Of a DNA stretch of 64,000 nucleotides, positions 8,480 through 16,577 are shown one piece after another (position 1 is the first letter of the stretch; every line of letters begins with the position of its first letter). The notes under the pieces are model-generated. The model was not told the DNA's origin and searched no databases. It saw only the letters and a list, made by a program, of their open reading frames with translations. Where the stretch lies: NCBI RefSeq assembly GCF_039539965.1, contig NZ_BAABED010000001.1:2790001-2854000 (forward strand), written 5' to 3'. The translations under genes and the position numbers were made by a program. Source of the DNA: Arthrobacter methylotrophus. Lineage in GTDB: Bacteria > Actinomycetota > Actinomycetes > Actinomycetales > Micrococcaceae.

Positions 8480-8535
8480 TAGTTGCAGACGCTGCATATA
8501 TAGTTGCACGCGCCATGTAATTGCGCAAGCAACTA
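8480..8535. promoter_or_regulatory. repeated TAGTTGC half-sites between MFS and marR genes
   Basis: TAGTTGCA occurs at 8480-8487 and again at 8501-8508 (exactly 21 bp apart, two helical turns). The inverted GCAACTA is at 8529-8535, giving a TAGTTGC...GCAACTA palindrome. This fits a MarR operator serving both divergent genes. Confidence 0.6.
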
Positions 8536-8583
8536 CTTTGCGTGCGTCTGGTTTTTCATCAATCGGCAGGAGTTACGGGAGAC

Positions 8584-9030
8584 ATGGGCATCAAGGACGA
8601 CGCCGTTGAGGTGCGCGCGCAGGGGTGGCGGACTCTCGCGGCGCTGCACGGCACCATCGAGGCAGCACTGGAGAAGGCGTTGCAATCGGCCGCGGATCTT
8701 TCGGTGGTCGAGTACACGGTGCTCGACGCGCTGAGCCGTCAGGACGGCTGGCACATGCGGATGCAGCAGCTCGCCAGGGCCACAGCACTATCCAGCAGCG
8801 CCACGACGCGCCTGGTGAACCGGCTCGAGGACCGCGCACTGCTGACCAGGATCCTGTGCGCCGACGATCGGCGCGGAATCTACACGGAACTCACTGCAGC
8901 GGGTCAAAAGTTGCTGCTCGCGGCCAGGCCCGTGCATGACGAAACCCTGGCGGAGTCTCTGGCTGCTGCGGAGTCGGTGCCCGAGCTTGAACCACTAGTG
9001 AAGGCGTTGGGGGCGCCGCAGGGGGCCTGA
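8584..9030 (+). CDS. MarR-family transcriptional regulator
   Basis: This 148-residue protein has a winged-helix core: LSVVEYTVLDALSRQDGWHMRMQQLARATALSSSATTRLVNRLEDRALLTRILCADDRRGIYTELTAAG. The LSSSATTRLVNRLE recognition helix and the DDRRGIY wing are diagnostic of MarR. ATG at 8584 is preceded by GGGAG. The frame is open back to 8521, but that part overlaps the operator repeats. It presumably represses the divergent MFS gene and itself. Confidence 0.92.
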   Translation: MGIKDDAVEVRAQGWRTLAALHGTIEAALEKALQSAADLSVVEYTVLDALSRQDGWHMRMQQLARATALSSSATTRLVNRLEDRALLTRILCADDRRGIYTELTAAGQKLLLAARPVHDETLAESLAAAESVPELEPLVKALGAPQGA

Positions 9031-9097
9031 GGCCTTGCCTTGTTTCGTGGGCCGCGCAGCGTTGGTTGGGCGTGCCGTGGGCGCGCCTTGCGGCGGC

Positions 9098-9448
9098 TTA
9101 GACCTTCTTGACCACGCTGGACTTGAGCTGCATGGGACCGAAGCCGTCCACCTTGCAGTCGATGTCGTGATCCCCCACGCCGTTCACGAGGCGGATGTTG
9201 CGGACCTTGGTTCCAACCTTGATTGCCGTGGCGCTCCCCTTGACCTTGAGGTCCTTGATCACAGTCACGGTATCCCCGTCTGCGAGGACATTGCCCACAG
9301 CGTCCTTGATTTCCGTTGACTCGGCTTCTGCTTCATCAGCCGCGGCCGGCGACCACTCGTGGGCGCACTCGGGGCAGACAAGCAAGGCACCCATCTCGTA
9401 GGTGTATTCGCTGTCGCATTCGGGACAAGGGGGAAGGGTTTCGCTCAC
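9098..9448 (-). CDS. phnA: PhnA-like zinc-ribbon protein (YjdM family)
   Basis: This protein has about 116 residues. An N-terminal zinc ribbon with two CPxC pairs ([14 protein letters not shown] and [12 protein letters not shown]) is followed by the conserved C-terminal part [34 protein letters not shown] and [15 protein letters not shown]. Despite the historical name it is not the phosphonoacetate hydrolase, and its function is poorly defined. GTG at 9448 gives the usual family length. A -10-like TATCAT lies exactly 6 nt upstream of GTG, suggesting a leaderless mRNA. Confidence 0.88.
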   Translation of the reverse strand: MSETLPPCPECDSEYTYEMGALLVCPECAHEWSPAAADEAEAESTEIKDAVGNVLADGDTVTVIKDLKVKGSATAIKVGTKVRNIRLVNGVGDHDIDCKVDGFGPMQLKSSVVKKV

Positions 9449-9603
9449 CGTCCAATGATAGACGGAGAGCGGGGTCGGATTCTGCCGGATCATTCTCTAC
9501 GCCGAAGTTGCCGCGCCTATGATTCCGCGGATCCGTAATTTATCCATTCGAATGATTGCGCAGAATCCAACGTCCTAGCCGCCACATCAGGCCCTTAAGC
9601 GCA

Positions 9604-9637
9604 AGAGTCCCGGGAACCATACGGTTCCCGGGACTCT
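9604..9637. terminator. strong hairpin, original tRNA-Pro terminator
   Basis: Arms of about 15 bp (AGAGTCCCGGGAACC) flank a 4-nt loop, immediately outside the left 46-bp att repeat. Before the element inserted, this hairpin would have lain just downstream of tRNA-Pro(GGG), which is transcribed leftward. Confidence 0.7.
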
Positions 9638-9647
9638 GCGTACCTTG

Positions 9648-9693
9648 CGGTCGGGCTGACAGGATTTGAACCTGCGACCCCTTGACCCCCAGT
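9648..9693. repeat. left attachment site copy (attL/R core, 46 bp)
   Basis: This is a perfect 46-bp copy of the sequence at 24850-24895, covering the T-arm, variable region and anticodon-arm 3' half of tRNA-Pro. It is not a functional tRNA here because the 5' half is absent; the sequence diverges after CCCCCAGT. Confidence 0.95.
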
Positions 9694-9808
9694 AACGAGG
9701 CCACTATATCCCCGGCCCTCTCAGGGATTCCCATAGCGGCTTCCACCCTTATATATAGAGGGATGCCGATTCCACTGGTGTCCCCAACAAACCGAGACGA
9801 TCCAGCGG

Positions 9809-9831
9809 TGTGCACACACATCTGTGCACAC
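9809..9831. repeat. paired TGTGCACAC motifs near left integrase
   Basis: TGTGCACAC occurs at 9809-9817 and 9823-9831, just upstream of the left integrase start. The 10-mer TGCACACACA at 9811-9820 recurs at 24751-24760 beside the right integrase and in inverted form at 19727-19736. These could be integrase arm-type sites; this is inference. Confidence 0.4.
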
Positions 9832-9860
9832 TGCTGGCTCCCAGACCTAAGGAGCACGCA

Positions 9861-11078
9861 ATGCCCAGGCCACCGCTGGAAGTCGGGAAATATGGAAAGA
9901 TCTCAACGTCGGAAACCAACGGGGTATACACATCACGTGCGCGCCTAAGATTCTTCAACGGAATGGTCCGTCAAATCTCCGCCACTGGAGCGGACGAAAA
10001 GAAGTCAACGGCTGCGCTCAAGAGGAAAATCACGGCGACGCTCCAATCTGCGGGTTCAGAGATTACGGCGCTCAGTCCCATCCGCGAATTGGCCGAACTC
10101 TGGTACGCGGACAAACGCGAAGAAGGTCTGGCGCCGAATACAGTCGAGCGGCACCGTCAAATTCTTGATACCTACATCCTGAAGGCAATCGGTGGTCTTC
10201 CAGTCCGCGAGGCAACAACGGGCAAGCTCGATCGACTAGTCAAGGAAGTCAGTCGGAGAAACGGTCCCGGCACTGCCAAGCTGGTCAAGAGCGTACTTGC
10301 CGGGATGATGGGGCTTGCCACCCGCTACGACGCGCTGGAACACAATCCCGTCGACAACGTTCAAACCCCCAAGCAACCCAGGCCAAATGTGCGTGCACTG
10401 AGCCCAGAACAATACGCCGAGTTGCGCGCAATCGCGGTAGAGAAGCTACGACCAGCCACCCGCGAGGAACGCAGAGCCAGGGCGGGAGACGACGGGAGGC
10501 GTATGGGTGGGGCGAACCGATCCGGAACTCTCTTGGACGTCATGGACTTCCTCATAGCTACGGGAGTTCGGCCCGCGGAAGCCCTTGCACTAACTTGGGA
10601 GAAGGTCACGCTTGACGCTGAGGTGCCGTTCGTTCAGATCGACAGCACCGTTGTAAGACTGCGCGGTCAAGGGTTGATTATTCAGCCGCGGACCAAGACC
10701 GGGGACACTCGCCTACTGGCGCTTCCAGAGCACGCCATTTCCATGCTCAATCGAAGGCGCCCCGCGTTGATAGAGGGATCACGGCTGGTGTTCACCTCCG
10801 TGCGCGGGACTCTGATCGATCCGGCAACCATGCGGAAGATTTGGCGCGATGTCTTCCGTGAGACCGAGTATTCGTGGGTGACTCAAAAGACGCTACGCAA
10901 GACCGTGGCGACCGCCCTCAGTTGGGCACAAAATCCGGGGTTCGCAGCCACTCAGCTCGGTCACACATCGGACGCCATGACTCGGCGCTTCTACATAGAA
11001 CGCTCGCGCCTCCCTCACGATGCCCGAATGGTTTTGGATGCCTTCGCGGACCCCACCCTATTAATTGGGTCGGATTGA
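9861..11078 (+). CDS. tyrosine recombinase/integrase (left end)
   Basis: This 405-residue phage-type integrase has an N-terminal arm/SAM-like part (LAELWYADKREEGLAPNTVERHRQIL) and a C-terminal catalytic domain. The catalytic Arg is in TGVRPAEALALTW and the Lys in RTKTGDTR. Box II reads QKTLRKTVAT, so the usual His of HxxR is replaced while its Arg is kept. LGHTS supplies the second His, and the nucleophile is the Tyr of TRRFYIERS. ATG at 9861 is chosen for AAGGAG 6 nt upstream. It starts 168 bp inside the left att repeat. Confidence 0.93.
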   Translation: MPRPPLEVGKYGKISTSETNGVYTSRARLRFFNGMVRQISATGADEKKSTAALKRKITATLQSAGSEITALSPIRELAELWYADKREEGLAPNTVERHRQILDTYILKAIGGLPVREATTGKLDRLVKEVSRRNGPGTAKLVKSVLAGMMGLATRYDALEHNPVDNVQTPKQPRPNVRALSPEQYAELRAIAVEKLRPATREERRARAGDDGRRMGGANRSGTLLDVMDFLIATGVRPAEALALTWEKVTLDAEVPFVQIDSTVVRLRGQGLIIQPRTKTGDTRLLALPEHAISMLNRRRPALIEGSRLVFTSVRGTLIDPATMRKIWRDVFRETEYSWVTQKTLRKTVATALSWAQNPGFAATQLGHTSDAMTRRFYIERSRLPHDARMVLDAFADPTLLIGSD

Positions 11079-11093
11079 GTTTACGATCGGGGC

Positions 11094-11633
11094 ATGAAAC
11101 GAATATTGGGGGTAGCCGGCGCTGTGTTGCTGGCAGTTTCGATAGCATCCTGCGGCTCGATTGAGCCGGTTGCCCAGCAAACTCAGTCCGCGCCACCTAC
11201 TGCGTCACCGAAGCCGACGACCTACTACGGGGAGACGGCAACCGCTATCGCCGCGCTCATCCCAGACTGCACGGACATCAAGCCCGGCGACGTGGCGAAG
11301 GGTGGGCCAGATCTGACTTCAATAGGAACGTGTGTTCTGGGGGGCCGCACAGTGGACGTTTACAGTTGGGCCGACCGCAGCGCCGAGGTAAGCATGGGAA
11401 ACGTCCTCCAGGCCAACAAGGAGGCCGTCACATATGCCAGCGGCACAGGGTGGTCCGCGTTTGTCAGACGCGACATGACTTTTCAATGGCAGCTCACCAA
11501 TCAGGCAGACAAGCTGTTAGCTGCCGCTTGGAACCACGCCACGCCTGCCGCTCCGGATCTTCCAGGGGAGCTTGAGGTATCAAAGAAGCTAGTTGACGCC
11601 TTGGGCGGGCAAGTAAATCAGTACCAGCCCTAG
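11094..11633 (+). CDS. putative lipoprotein of unknown function (element cargo)
   Basis: This 179-residue exported protein has a basic start (MKR), a hydrophobic stretch and a lipobox-like SIASC at residues 16-20, so Cys20 would be lipidated. A Ser/Thr/Pro linker (QTQSAPPTASPKPTT) follows, then a compact domain with two cysteines (PDCTD and GTCVLGG) that could form a disulphide. This architecture resembles small DUF3558-like actinobacterial lipoproteins, but I do not recognise the family with confidence. There is no ribosome site; a TACGAT -10-like hexamer lies exactly 6 nt before ATG, suggesting a leaderless mRNA. It follows the integrase by 15 bp. Confidence 0.75.
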   Translation: MKRILGVAGAVLLAVSIASCGSIEPVAQQTQSAPPTASPKPTTYYGETATAIAALIPDCTDIKPGDVAKGGPDLTSIGTCVLGGRTVDVYSWADRSAEVSMGNVLQANKEAVTYASGTGWSAFVRRDMTFQWQLTNQADKLLAAAWNHATPAAPDLPGELEVSKKLVDALGGQVNQYQP

Positions 11634-11731
11634 CCGGTGGTCTACCGTTGACCAACCTGCAACTATATGCGCTTGGCCGCAATCCTATGCGCCACGGCAT
11701 CTGTCCAAGCTAACAAGGACGTGGTCCAGGA

Positions 11732-12256
11732 TTATTCCCCCACAATGGCCCAGATTTCATGAACGCAGTCGGGATCGTCCGCAATATGGGTCCAACCATT
11801 CCTGATAAGCAAGCTCTTGCAGCGCTCGTTACGTCCGTGCACTTCGGCTCTCATCACGATTTTCGAAGTCCTGGACTGGGCGTGGCTTTCCAGCACGATT
11901 TCGTCCCAGATCCGGTCAAGAGTTGCTTGCCCTTGACCGGATCCCCAGAGATCACGGTGTGTGGCGAGGAGGTAGAGCTTCACGCTATGAACGCCGTTTG
12001 GATTCCACGTGGTCGTGTAGCAACCCACTGACTCTATGACTTTTCGATGGTCATCCCATCGGAGAGTTAGTCGCTCAGGGCGTGTCAGCCTTGGCTCAAG
12101 AATTCGTACCAAGCTCTGGACGCGGGAAGACCAGACTTCGCCTCCGGGGCGTCCGGACCGAATGAGCTTCTTGAGTCTGCGATACGGGCTAGGGGCGCAT
12201 ACAAAGCGTTGAAGGTACTGCCGATGTTCAAAGTCGGCCTCAACCCACTCTGACAC
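11732..12256 (-). CDS. GNAT-type N-acetyltransferase
   Basis: This 174-residue protein has a C-terminal GNAT fold. A hydrophobic beta strand (SVKLYLLATHRDLWG) leads into the acetyl-CoA pyrophosphate loop GSGQGQATLDRIWDEI. IVMRAEVHGRNERCKSLLIRNGWTHI is the usual motif B region, and the protein ends in HEIWAIVGE. The N-terminal 75 residues (ADFEHRQYLQRFVCAPSP...) are not recognised. GTG at 12256 directly follows the TGA of the 67-codon gene (TGAGTG), so the pair is coupled. The substrate is unknown; GNAT toxins of TacT type are one possibility, although the partner does not look like a ribbon-helix-helix antitoxin. Confidence 0.75.
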   Translation of the reverse strand: MSEWVEADFEHRQYLQRFVCAPSPYRRLKKLIRSGRPGGEVWSSRVQSLVRILEPRLTRPERLTLRWDDHRKVIESVGCYTTTWNPNGVHSVKLYLLATHRDLWGSGQGQATLDRIWDEIVLESHAQSRTSKIVMRAEVHGRNERCKSLLIRNGWTHIADDPDCVHEIWAIVGE

Positions 12257-12460
12257 TCAGCGCTTGGGCAGTTTGTAAGAAGGCTTTAGAGCGAGTGCCT
12301 TTGCAAGAATCTTCGGATCATCAAGTACGGCATCGACTCGGCTGACGTAGTCAGCAAATGTTTCCTTGCGGAGAACCGGACGCGCTAACAAGGTAAGCCA
12401 TGCGAAACGACGAGAAGAGGCATGCTTCGCACCCGCGCGACCATATGCATGTGCAGTCAT
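12257..12460 (-). CDS. small basic protein (67 aa) coupled to GNAT gene
   Basis: ATG at 12460 has a near-perfect AAGGAGGAG ribosome site 6 nt upstream, and the gene ends against the GNAT start. It encodes a 67-residue basic protein (MTAHAYGRAGAKHASSRRFAWL...PSYKLPKR) with a helical centre (DYVSRVDAVLDDPKILAKAL). No known domain is recognised. The pairing with GNAT suggests a two-gene accessory cassette. A TTTACA sequence upstream (near 12518) may be part of its promoter. Local base composition is more AT-rich than the neighbouring phage genes. Confidence 0.65.
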   Translation of the reverse strand: MTAHAYGRAGAKHASSRRFAWLTLLARPVLRKETFADYVSRVDAVLDDPKILAKALALKPSYKLPKR

Positions 12461-12590
12461 GCTGACTCCTCCTTACGTCCATCGCTTCTAATTCAGCCAA
12501 CTGTATCGCGATTACACCAATGTAAACCATTCCTGTGAAGTGGATCATCTTCCGAAGCCTGTGCCATCCTCAGACGGCGGAGGCAAAGAT

Positions 12591-15488
12591 CTAACGGGAC
12601 GGGCGCCTACTGGCGTCCTGATTCGCCGCGGTGATAGCCGCTGACGCTGCACTGACTGCGACGGACTTCACTACGGCTTGTACTTCCTCCCCCGTGAAGG
12701 GGTTCTGCACCGTGACGGAGACGTTTACGGCCTGCCCCTGTGGTGGTAGCTGGCCAGTAGCGTTCATGTAATTCAGGTTCGACAGTCCGATTGACTCCGC
12801 AGAAGCCCGCTTGACCACGAACTCCTTGGGCGTCAACCATGCCGGGACGGTGTCAGTGCCGCTTGGACCGCCCGGGAACCCGCCCGATGCGAGGTAGTTG
12901 ACCATGCCTCCCTGAGCACGTGCGATCCACATCGAACCACCCGTAGCCGTCCCGACGCCGCCATTGCCAGGCGCTTCCGCTACCCCAGGCGTCGAAACGT
13001 ACGTCGATTGTTCTCCGGTAACCGGGTCAGTGCGCGTACCCAGCGTGTCCGCGGTTTTCTGTGTGGACTCGCGGGTAATCAGATCAATGGTTTTGCCGTG
13101 TATCGCGTCCACATGGGCTTGGAACGCGGCAATGTCGGCCTCAGCCTTCGCCTTGTCGATTTGAAGCTTCGTGGGCGGAACCGACGCCGGGATCGTCAAC
13201 AGTTTGTCCACGTAAGCGGTGACAGCATCCTTGTCCACCCCGTGGGCCACGGCGTTGTCGATGATCTGCTGACGCATCTTTTCCATCTCGGCCTTGGCCT
13301 GCCCCGTGGAATCGTTCAGACCGCCATTTGCCTCCACCACGGCCTGAAGCCCGGACACCTGTGAGTTGAGCTGTCCGCGCAGCGCTACCGAAGCAGCGGA
13401 CATGTCCCCGATGTTCGCGGTTGTGAACTGGACGGTCTTGCCGACCTGGTCCACATGGGTGCCCATGTTGGCGAGTTGTGAGTCGAAGGCGTTCTGCGCC
13501 TGCGCGGCCGAGATCGCCTTGCCGTTCAGCCCGTCCAAGGTCATCTTCAACAGCCCGGCGGCGTCGTTCTGCTGGATCATGTTTGCCGTGGTCTGGGCGG
13601 TCTGAGCCGCGACATCTTGCTGCGACTTGACGGCGGCTTGATACACCGGAACTGACGAACCGTACTGGGCGGCCTGCTGCTGCAACGCGATCTGCTGGGC
13701 TGTCAGCGCGCCCGTGGTGGTGTCCATCGCGGCTTTTTGGTCGATAATCCCCTGCTTATTCTTATCGATTGCCGCGGTCTGGATGCCGAGCTGCCCGGTG
13801 ACAAGGGCGATGGCGCTGGCAGTCTTTTTCTGGGAGTCTGACATGACCAGATTTGCCGTGCCGCCCGTATGCACCTTTTGGGTGTTGTCCTCCGTGTAGG
13901 CGGTACCTTTTTTGACTGCGTCGTTGACGATGTCCTGTGCCCCGGCGACCCCCATGAGCGCGTCTGTCAGGACCGTCTGCGAGACCCCGAGGGTGCGGGC
14001 AGCGTCATACGCGCCAGCGTCCGAGAGGGCCTTGGCGGCCTGCGCCCGGACATTGATGCCTAGCTGCTCGTTGTCATCCTTCAGCGCCTGGGTGTAGTCC
14101 TGCGTAGACGAGGTGGCTTGCTGCGTTGACGCGGCACTGGCGGCGAAAGCCATACCGACGCCAGCGAGGATCGCGGTGAGGATCCCCACGACGGGTACGG
14201 CAAGGTTTATGGCAGTTCCGAAAATGGTCACCTGGAGTGCGGAGAGTGCCGCTGTTTCGCCAAACTTGCCCACGACAGCGCTGGCGATACCGAATGCCGT
14301 AGGGATCGTGGCCGCGGTGGACACAAGACCCGCGAGGACGGGCAACGGCAGCGCATTCAGCACGTCCGTAAGCCCGTTCAGGAACCCGAGCACCACTGGG
14401 CCGAGTGGGGCGAACGCGGCCAGGATGTGCCCCGCCACGGTGACAAGGTTCTCGATCAACTGCATGGTCGCTGGGAGGTTGTCCCTGGCGTACTGGATGA
14501 ACTCAGTAAAACCATTTGTGCCCGTGAAGGAAAACAGCCAAGTGACGAACTTCTCTAGTTGGACCGCTCCGTCTTGGATCAGCGGGTTCATCTGCTGTAG
14601 CCCCGACAGAACACCGCGTAGTGCCGTGTCGCCCATGTGCCCCAGCTCGGCAGCGCCCTCTGAAAGCATCTGGTTCAGGAACGGCATCGACACGTTGATG
14701 TCCGCGACGATGCTGTTGAATGAGCCGAGCATGGCGTTGGCCGAACTGGTGGACAGTTGGTCAAGGTCGCTCTTGAGGTTCCCTAGGCCGGCAGCGTACT
14801 GATTGCCAACTGCAGTGCCGTCCGCCATTTCCTTTTTGATGCCCATGATCGCGGCGACACCGCCAGCGGCCATGCCACCGAACGCCACGCCGAGACCAAC
14901 AGCGGCAGCGGAGATAGCAGCCACCGGACCCAGCAACGCCGGGGCAAGGGCGATAAACACACCAAGGGCGGAGATGTTACCCTGCTGCGCCTGCCCTGCC
15001 CTCTTCGCGGACTCGGCCTGCTTGTCATCGGACTTCGAAACAACCTCGTTGGCTGCCGCCTCTTCGAGGGACTTCCGGACAGCCTCGGCCTTCGCCTTAT
15101 TCAGGGCATCGGTCGCGGCGAGAAGCTTTATCTCGGACGCTTCGGCGTTCCGGTCGGCCCTAGCGGCTGCTTCCGTGGCGGCGGTGACTTGCAAGTCGGT
15201 GCGGCCACGCTTCTCCATGACAGCAGCAAGGCGCTCGTTGGCAACATACGCTACGGAGGCGGTGTTGGCGGCTTGCCGGGTCGCTGTTTCGAGGCGCTGC
15301 TCCGCGATGGCAACCGAGTCCAGCTTCGCCACGGCCTCGGCGACATTCGCGTCAACCTTGATCTTCGGATCAAGGGCGCCGACATCCCGAGACTCCGCTT
15401 TGACTTGGGCTACAGCACGGTCCCACTGAGACAGATCAAGGGTGAGTTTCGCGTCTATGGATCCGGTGGTTGTTACAGGTTCGCCCAC
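12591..15488 (-). CDS. phage tail tape-measure protein
   Basis: This 965-residue protein has the make-up of a siphophage tape measure: an Ala/Gln/Lys-rich alpha-helical N-terminus (residues 1-165), several long hydrophobic helices (about 175-215 and 335-455), Gln/Ala-rich coiled segments (about 560-720), and a C-terminal part with GGFPGGPSGTDTVPAWLTPKEFVVKRASA, typical of actinophage tape measures. It would set tail length and line the tail tube. GTG at 15488 has GGAAGGA 8 nt upstream. A hairpin with a T-rich tail lies just upstream. No tail-tube, chaperone or distal-tail genes accompany it, which is odd for a complete tail module. Confidence 0.9.
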   Translation of the reverse strand: MGEPVTTTGSIDAKLTLDLSQWDRAVAQVKAESRDVGALDPKIKVDANVAEAVAKLDSVAIAEQRLETATRQAANTASVAYVANERLAAVMEKRGRTDLQVTAATEAAARADRNAEASEIKLLAATDALNKAKAEAVRKSLEEAAANEVVSKSDDKQAESAKRAGQAQQGNISALGVFIALAPALLGPVAAISAAAVGLGVAFGGMAAGGVAAIMGIKKEMADGTAVGNQYAAGLGNLKSDLDQLSTSSANAMLGSFNSIVADINVSMPFLNQMLSEGAAELGHMGDTALRGVLSGLQQMNPLIQDGAVQLEKFVTWLFSFTGTNGFTEFIQYARDNLPATMQLIENLVTVAGHILAAFAPLGPVVLGFLNGLTDVLNALPLPVLAGLVSTAATIPTAFGIASAVVGKFGETAALSALQVTIFGTAINLAVPVVGILTAILAGVGMAFAASAASTQQATSSTQDYTQALKDDNEQLGINVRAQAAKALSDAGAYDAARTLGVSQTVLTDALMGVAGAQDIVNDAVKKGTAYTEDNTQKVHTGGTANLVMSDSQKKTASAIALVTGQLGIQTAAIDKNKQGIIDQKAAMDTTTGALTAQQIALQQQAAQYGSSVPVYQAAVKSQQDVAAQTAQTTANMIQQNDAAGLLKMTLDGLNGKAISAAQAQNAFDSQLANMGTHVDQVGKTVQFTTANIGDMSAASVALRGQLNSQVSGLQAVVEANGGLNDSTGQAKAEMEKMRQQIIDNAVAHGVDKDAVTAYVDKLLTIPASVPPTKLQIDKAKAEADIAAFQAHVDAIHGKTIDLITRESTQKTADTLGTRTDPVTGEQSTYVSTPGVAEAPGNGGVGTATGGSMWIARAQGGMVNYLASGGFPGGPSGTDTVPAWLTPKEFVVKRASAESIGLSNLNYMNATGQLPPQGQAVNVSVTVQNPFTGEEVQAVVKSVAVSAASAAITAANQDASRRPSR

Positions 15489-15511
15489 TTTTGTGGTCCT
15501 TCCAGGAAAGC

Positions 15512-15559
15512 GAAAAGCCGAGAAGACGCACCCGTGAATGGGTTTCGTCTCGCTCGGCT
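15512..15559 (-). terminator. rho-independent-type terminator just upstream of tape measure
   Basis: Read leftward, AGCCGAG and CTCGGCT arms close a long imperfect stem (with inner AGACG/CGTCT and ACCC/GGGT pairs), followed directly by TTTTCGCTTT. It lies between the 39-codon gene and the tape-measure ribosome site. The rest of 15489-15675 shows no gene I can support. Confidence 0.65.
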
Positions 15560-15675
15560 ACCTCCTGGATAGATCCGTTCAACCTCCGACTACGCGCGGG
15601 TCAGGCTCCTGGCCATTCCCGCCGGCATTGGTCTAGCTGCGGCTTATTGAATTGGGTTTGTGGGGCGCTCGGCGC

Positions 15676-15795
15676 CTATTTCTCTGCTGCCTGCTGCTGG
15701 CCGAGCAACTCGGAAAGCCTGCCCTCTCGCCGGGCTGCGACGATCTGCTCGGGTGTCATGGCCTTCAACTGGGCCTTGGTGACCTGCTCGGCCAT
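15676..15795 (-). CDS. 39-residue phage protein
   Basis: ATG at 15795 shares TAATG with the stop of the upstream gene. The peptide is charged and helical (MAEQVTKAQLKAMTPEQIV... GRLSELLGQQQ). Small proteins with a T/SPEQIVxARxxGRLxxLLG pattern are common in actinophage structural modules; their role is not known to me. Its exact coupling makes it a real gene despite its size. Confidence 0.7.
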   Translation of the reverse strand: MAEQVTKAQLKAMTPEQIVAARREGRLSELLGQQQAAEK

Positions 15796-16577
15796 TACTC
15801 GCCCCAGGCCTCGGCGCGGCTGATCTTCGTCAGTTGCGCGCGCTTGACCTCGTCATCGGCAAATGGTTGGTCCTTGGCGAAAACTGCGCCGCTTGTGTTC
15901 CGGTAGAAATACAGGTTCGTCGGCGTCTCAATAGGGGCGTCCACGGCTGCGAGCGCGGCGTAAATATCACCCTCGGCCCCAGGGTTGACCTTCGGATCGT
16001 GAAGCACCTCGGCGCGGTTCAAGACACCCAGCAAAGAGTTGATGTGGTGATCCGCGTTTACACGCTCGACGTGGCGCATACCGGCGATCACCTTCCCATC
16101 AAAGCCCAGACCCACGCGGCCATGCTCAGCCGGCGGCGCAACAGGATACTTGTGCTCGGGAATGTCCAAGGATTTGGCCCTATCCACCCAGCCAGTCACA
16201 AGTGCGTTACGGTCCCCCACAGCGGACACAAACGCCGTGATGGATTCCTCCACCTTGCGGAGCAGCCCGGCGAGTTGTTCCCCGCCGTCCGTCGCGTGCT
16301 GCTCAATCTCAGCCCGCAAAGCCTCACAGTCCCGCAGCCTAGCTGCTTCACGGGTCTTCGCGGCCTTGCGGCGGGTAGCCTCGGCGCGGAGCTTGGCAAA
16401 ACGGCTCAAAGACTCCTGCGCGACGATCTGTTCCGCCGTCACCGTCTCGTCACCGCTGGCCACGGCTTCCTCAAGCCTGGCAATCAAAGCCTGAGCATCG
16501 TCAGCAGCAGCCTGCGCGGCAGCAACATCGTCATCAGTCACAGGGGCATCCGCCTGTTCGGTTGTGTTCTCGGCCAT
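15795..16577 (-). CDS. phage-associated protein with coiled-coil N-terminus, unknown function
   Basis: This 260-residue protein is unrecognised. An acidic, Ala-rich, predicted coiled-coil half (residues 5-120; DDVAAAQAAADDAQALIARLEEAV..., then an Arg/Lys-rich helix) is followed by a globular half with NADHHINSLLGVLNRAEVLHDPKVNPGAEGDIYAALAAVDAP and NLYFYRNTSGAVFAKDQPFADDEVKRAQ. It starts at ATG 16577, overlapping the stop of the HTH gene (TGATG). Its position just after the terminase is where a portal gene would normally be, but length and motifs do not fit a portal. Confidence 0.7.
   Translation of the reverse strand: MAENTTEQADAPVTDDDVAAAQAAADDAQALIARLEEAVASGDETVTAEQIVAQESLSRFAKLRAEATRRKAAKTREAARLRDCEALRAEIEQHATDGGEQLAGLLRKVEESITAFVSAVGDRNALVTGWVDRAKSLDIPEHKYPVAPPAEHGRVGLGFDGKVIAGMRHVERVNADHHINSLLGVLNRAEVLHDPKVNPGAEGDIYAALAAVDAPIETPTNLYFYRNTSGAVFAKDQPFADDEVKRAQLTKISRAEAWGE

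Noticed and set aside
6986..8509. 507-codon leftward ORF overlapping the MFS gene in another frame
   Set aside because: Arg/Pro/His-rich shadow composition; the MFS frame has clear membrane helices and a ribosome site.
11634..12600. A third copy of the tRNA-Pro att sequence that would split the element into two tandem insertions
   Set aside because: No match to the 46-bp core or its CTTGACCCCCAGT end was seen by eye in the interval; a remnant shorter than about 10 bp cannot be excluded.
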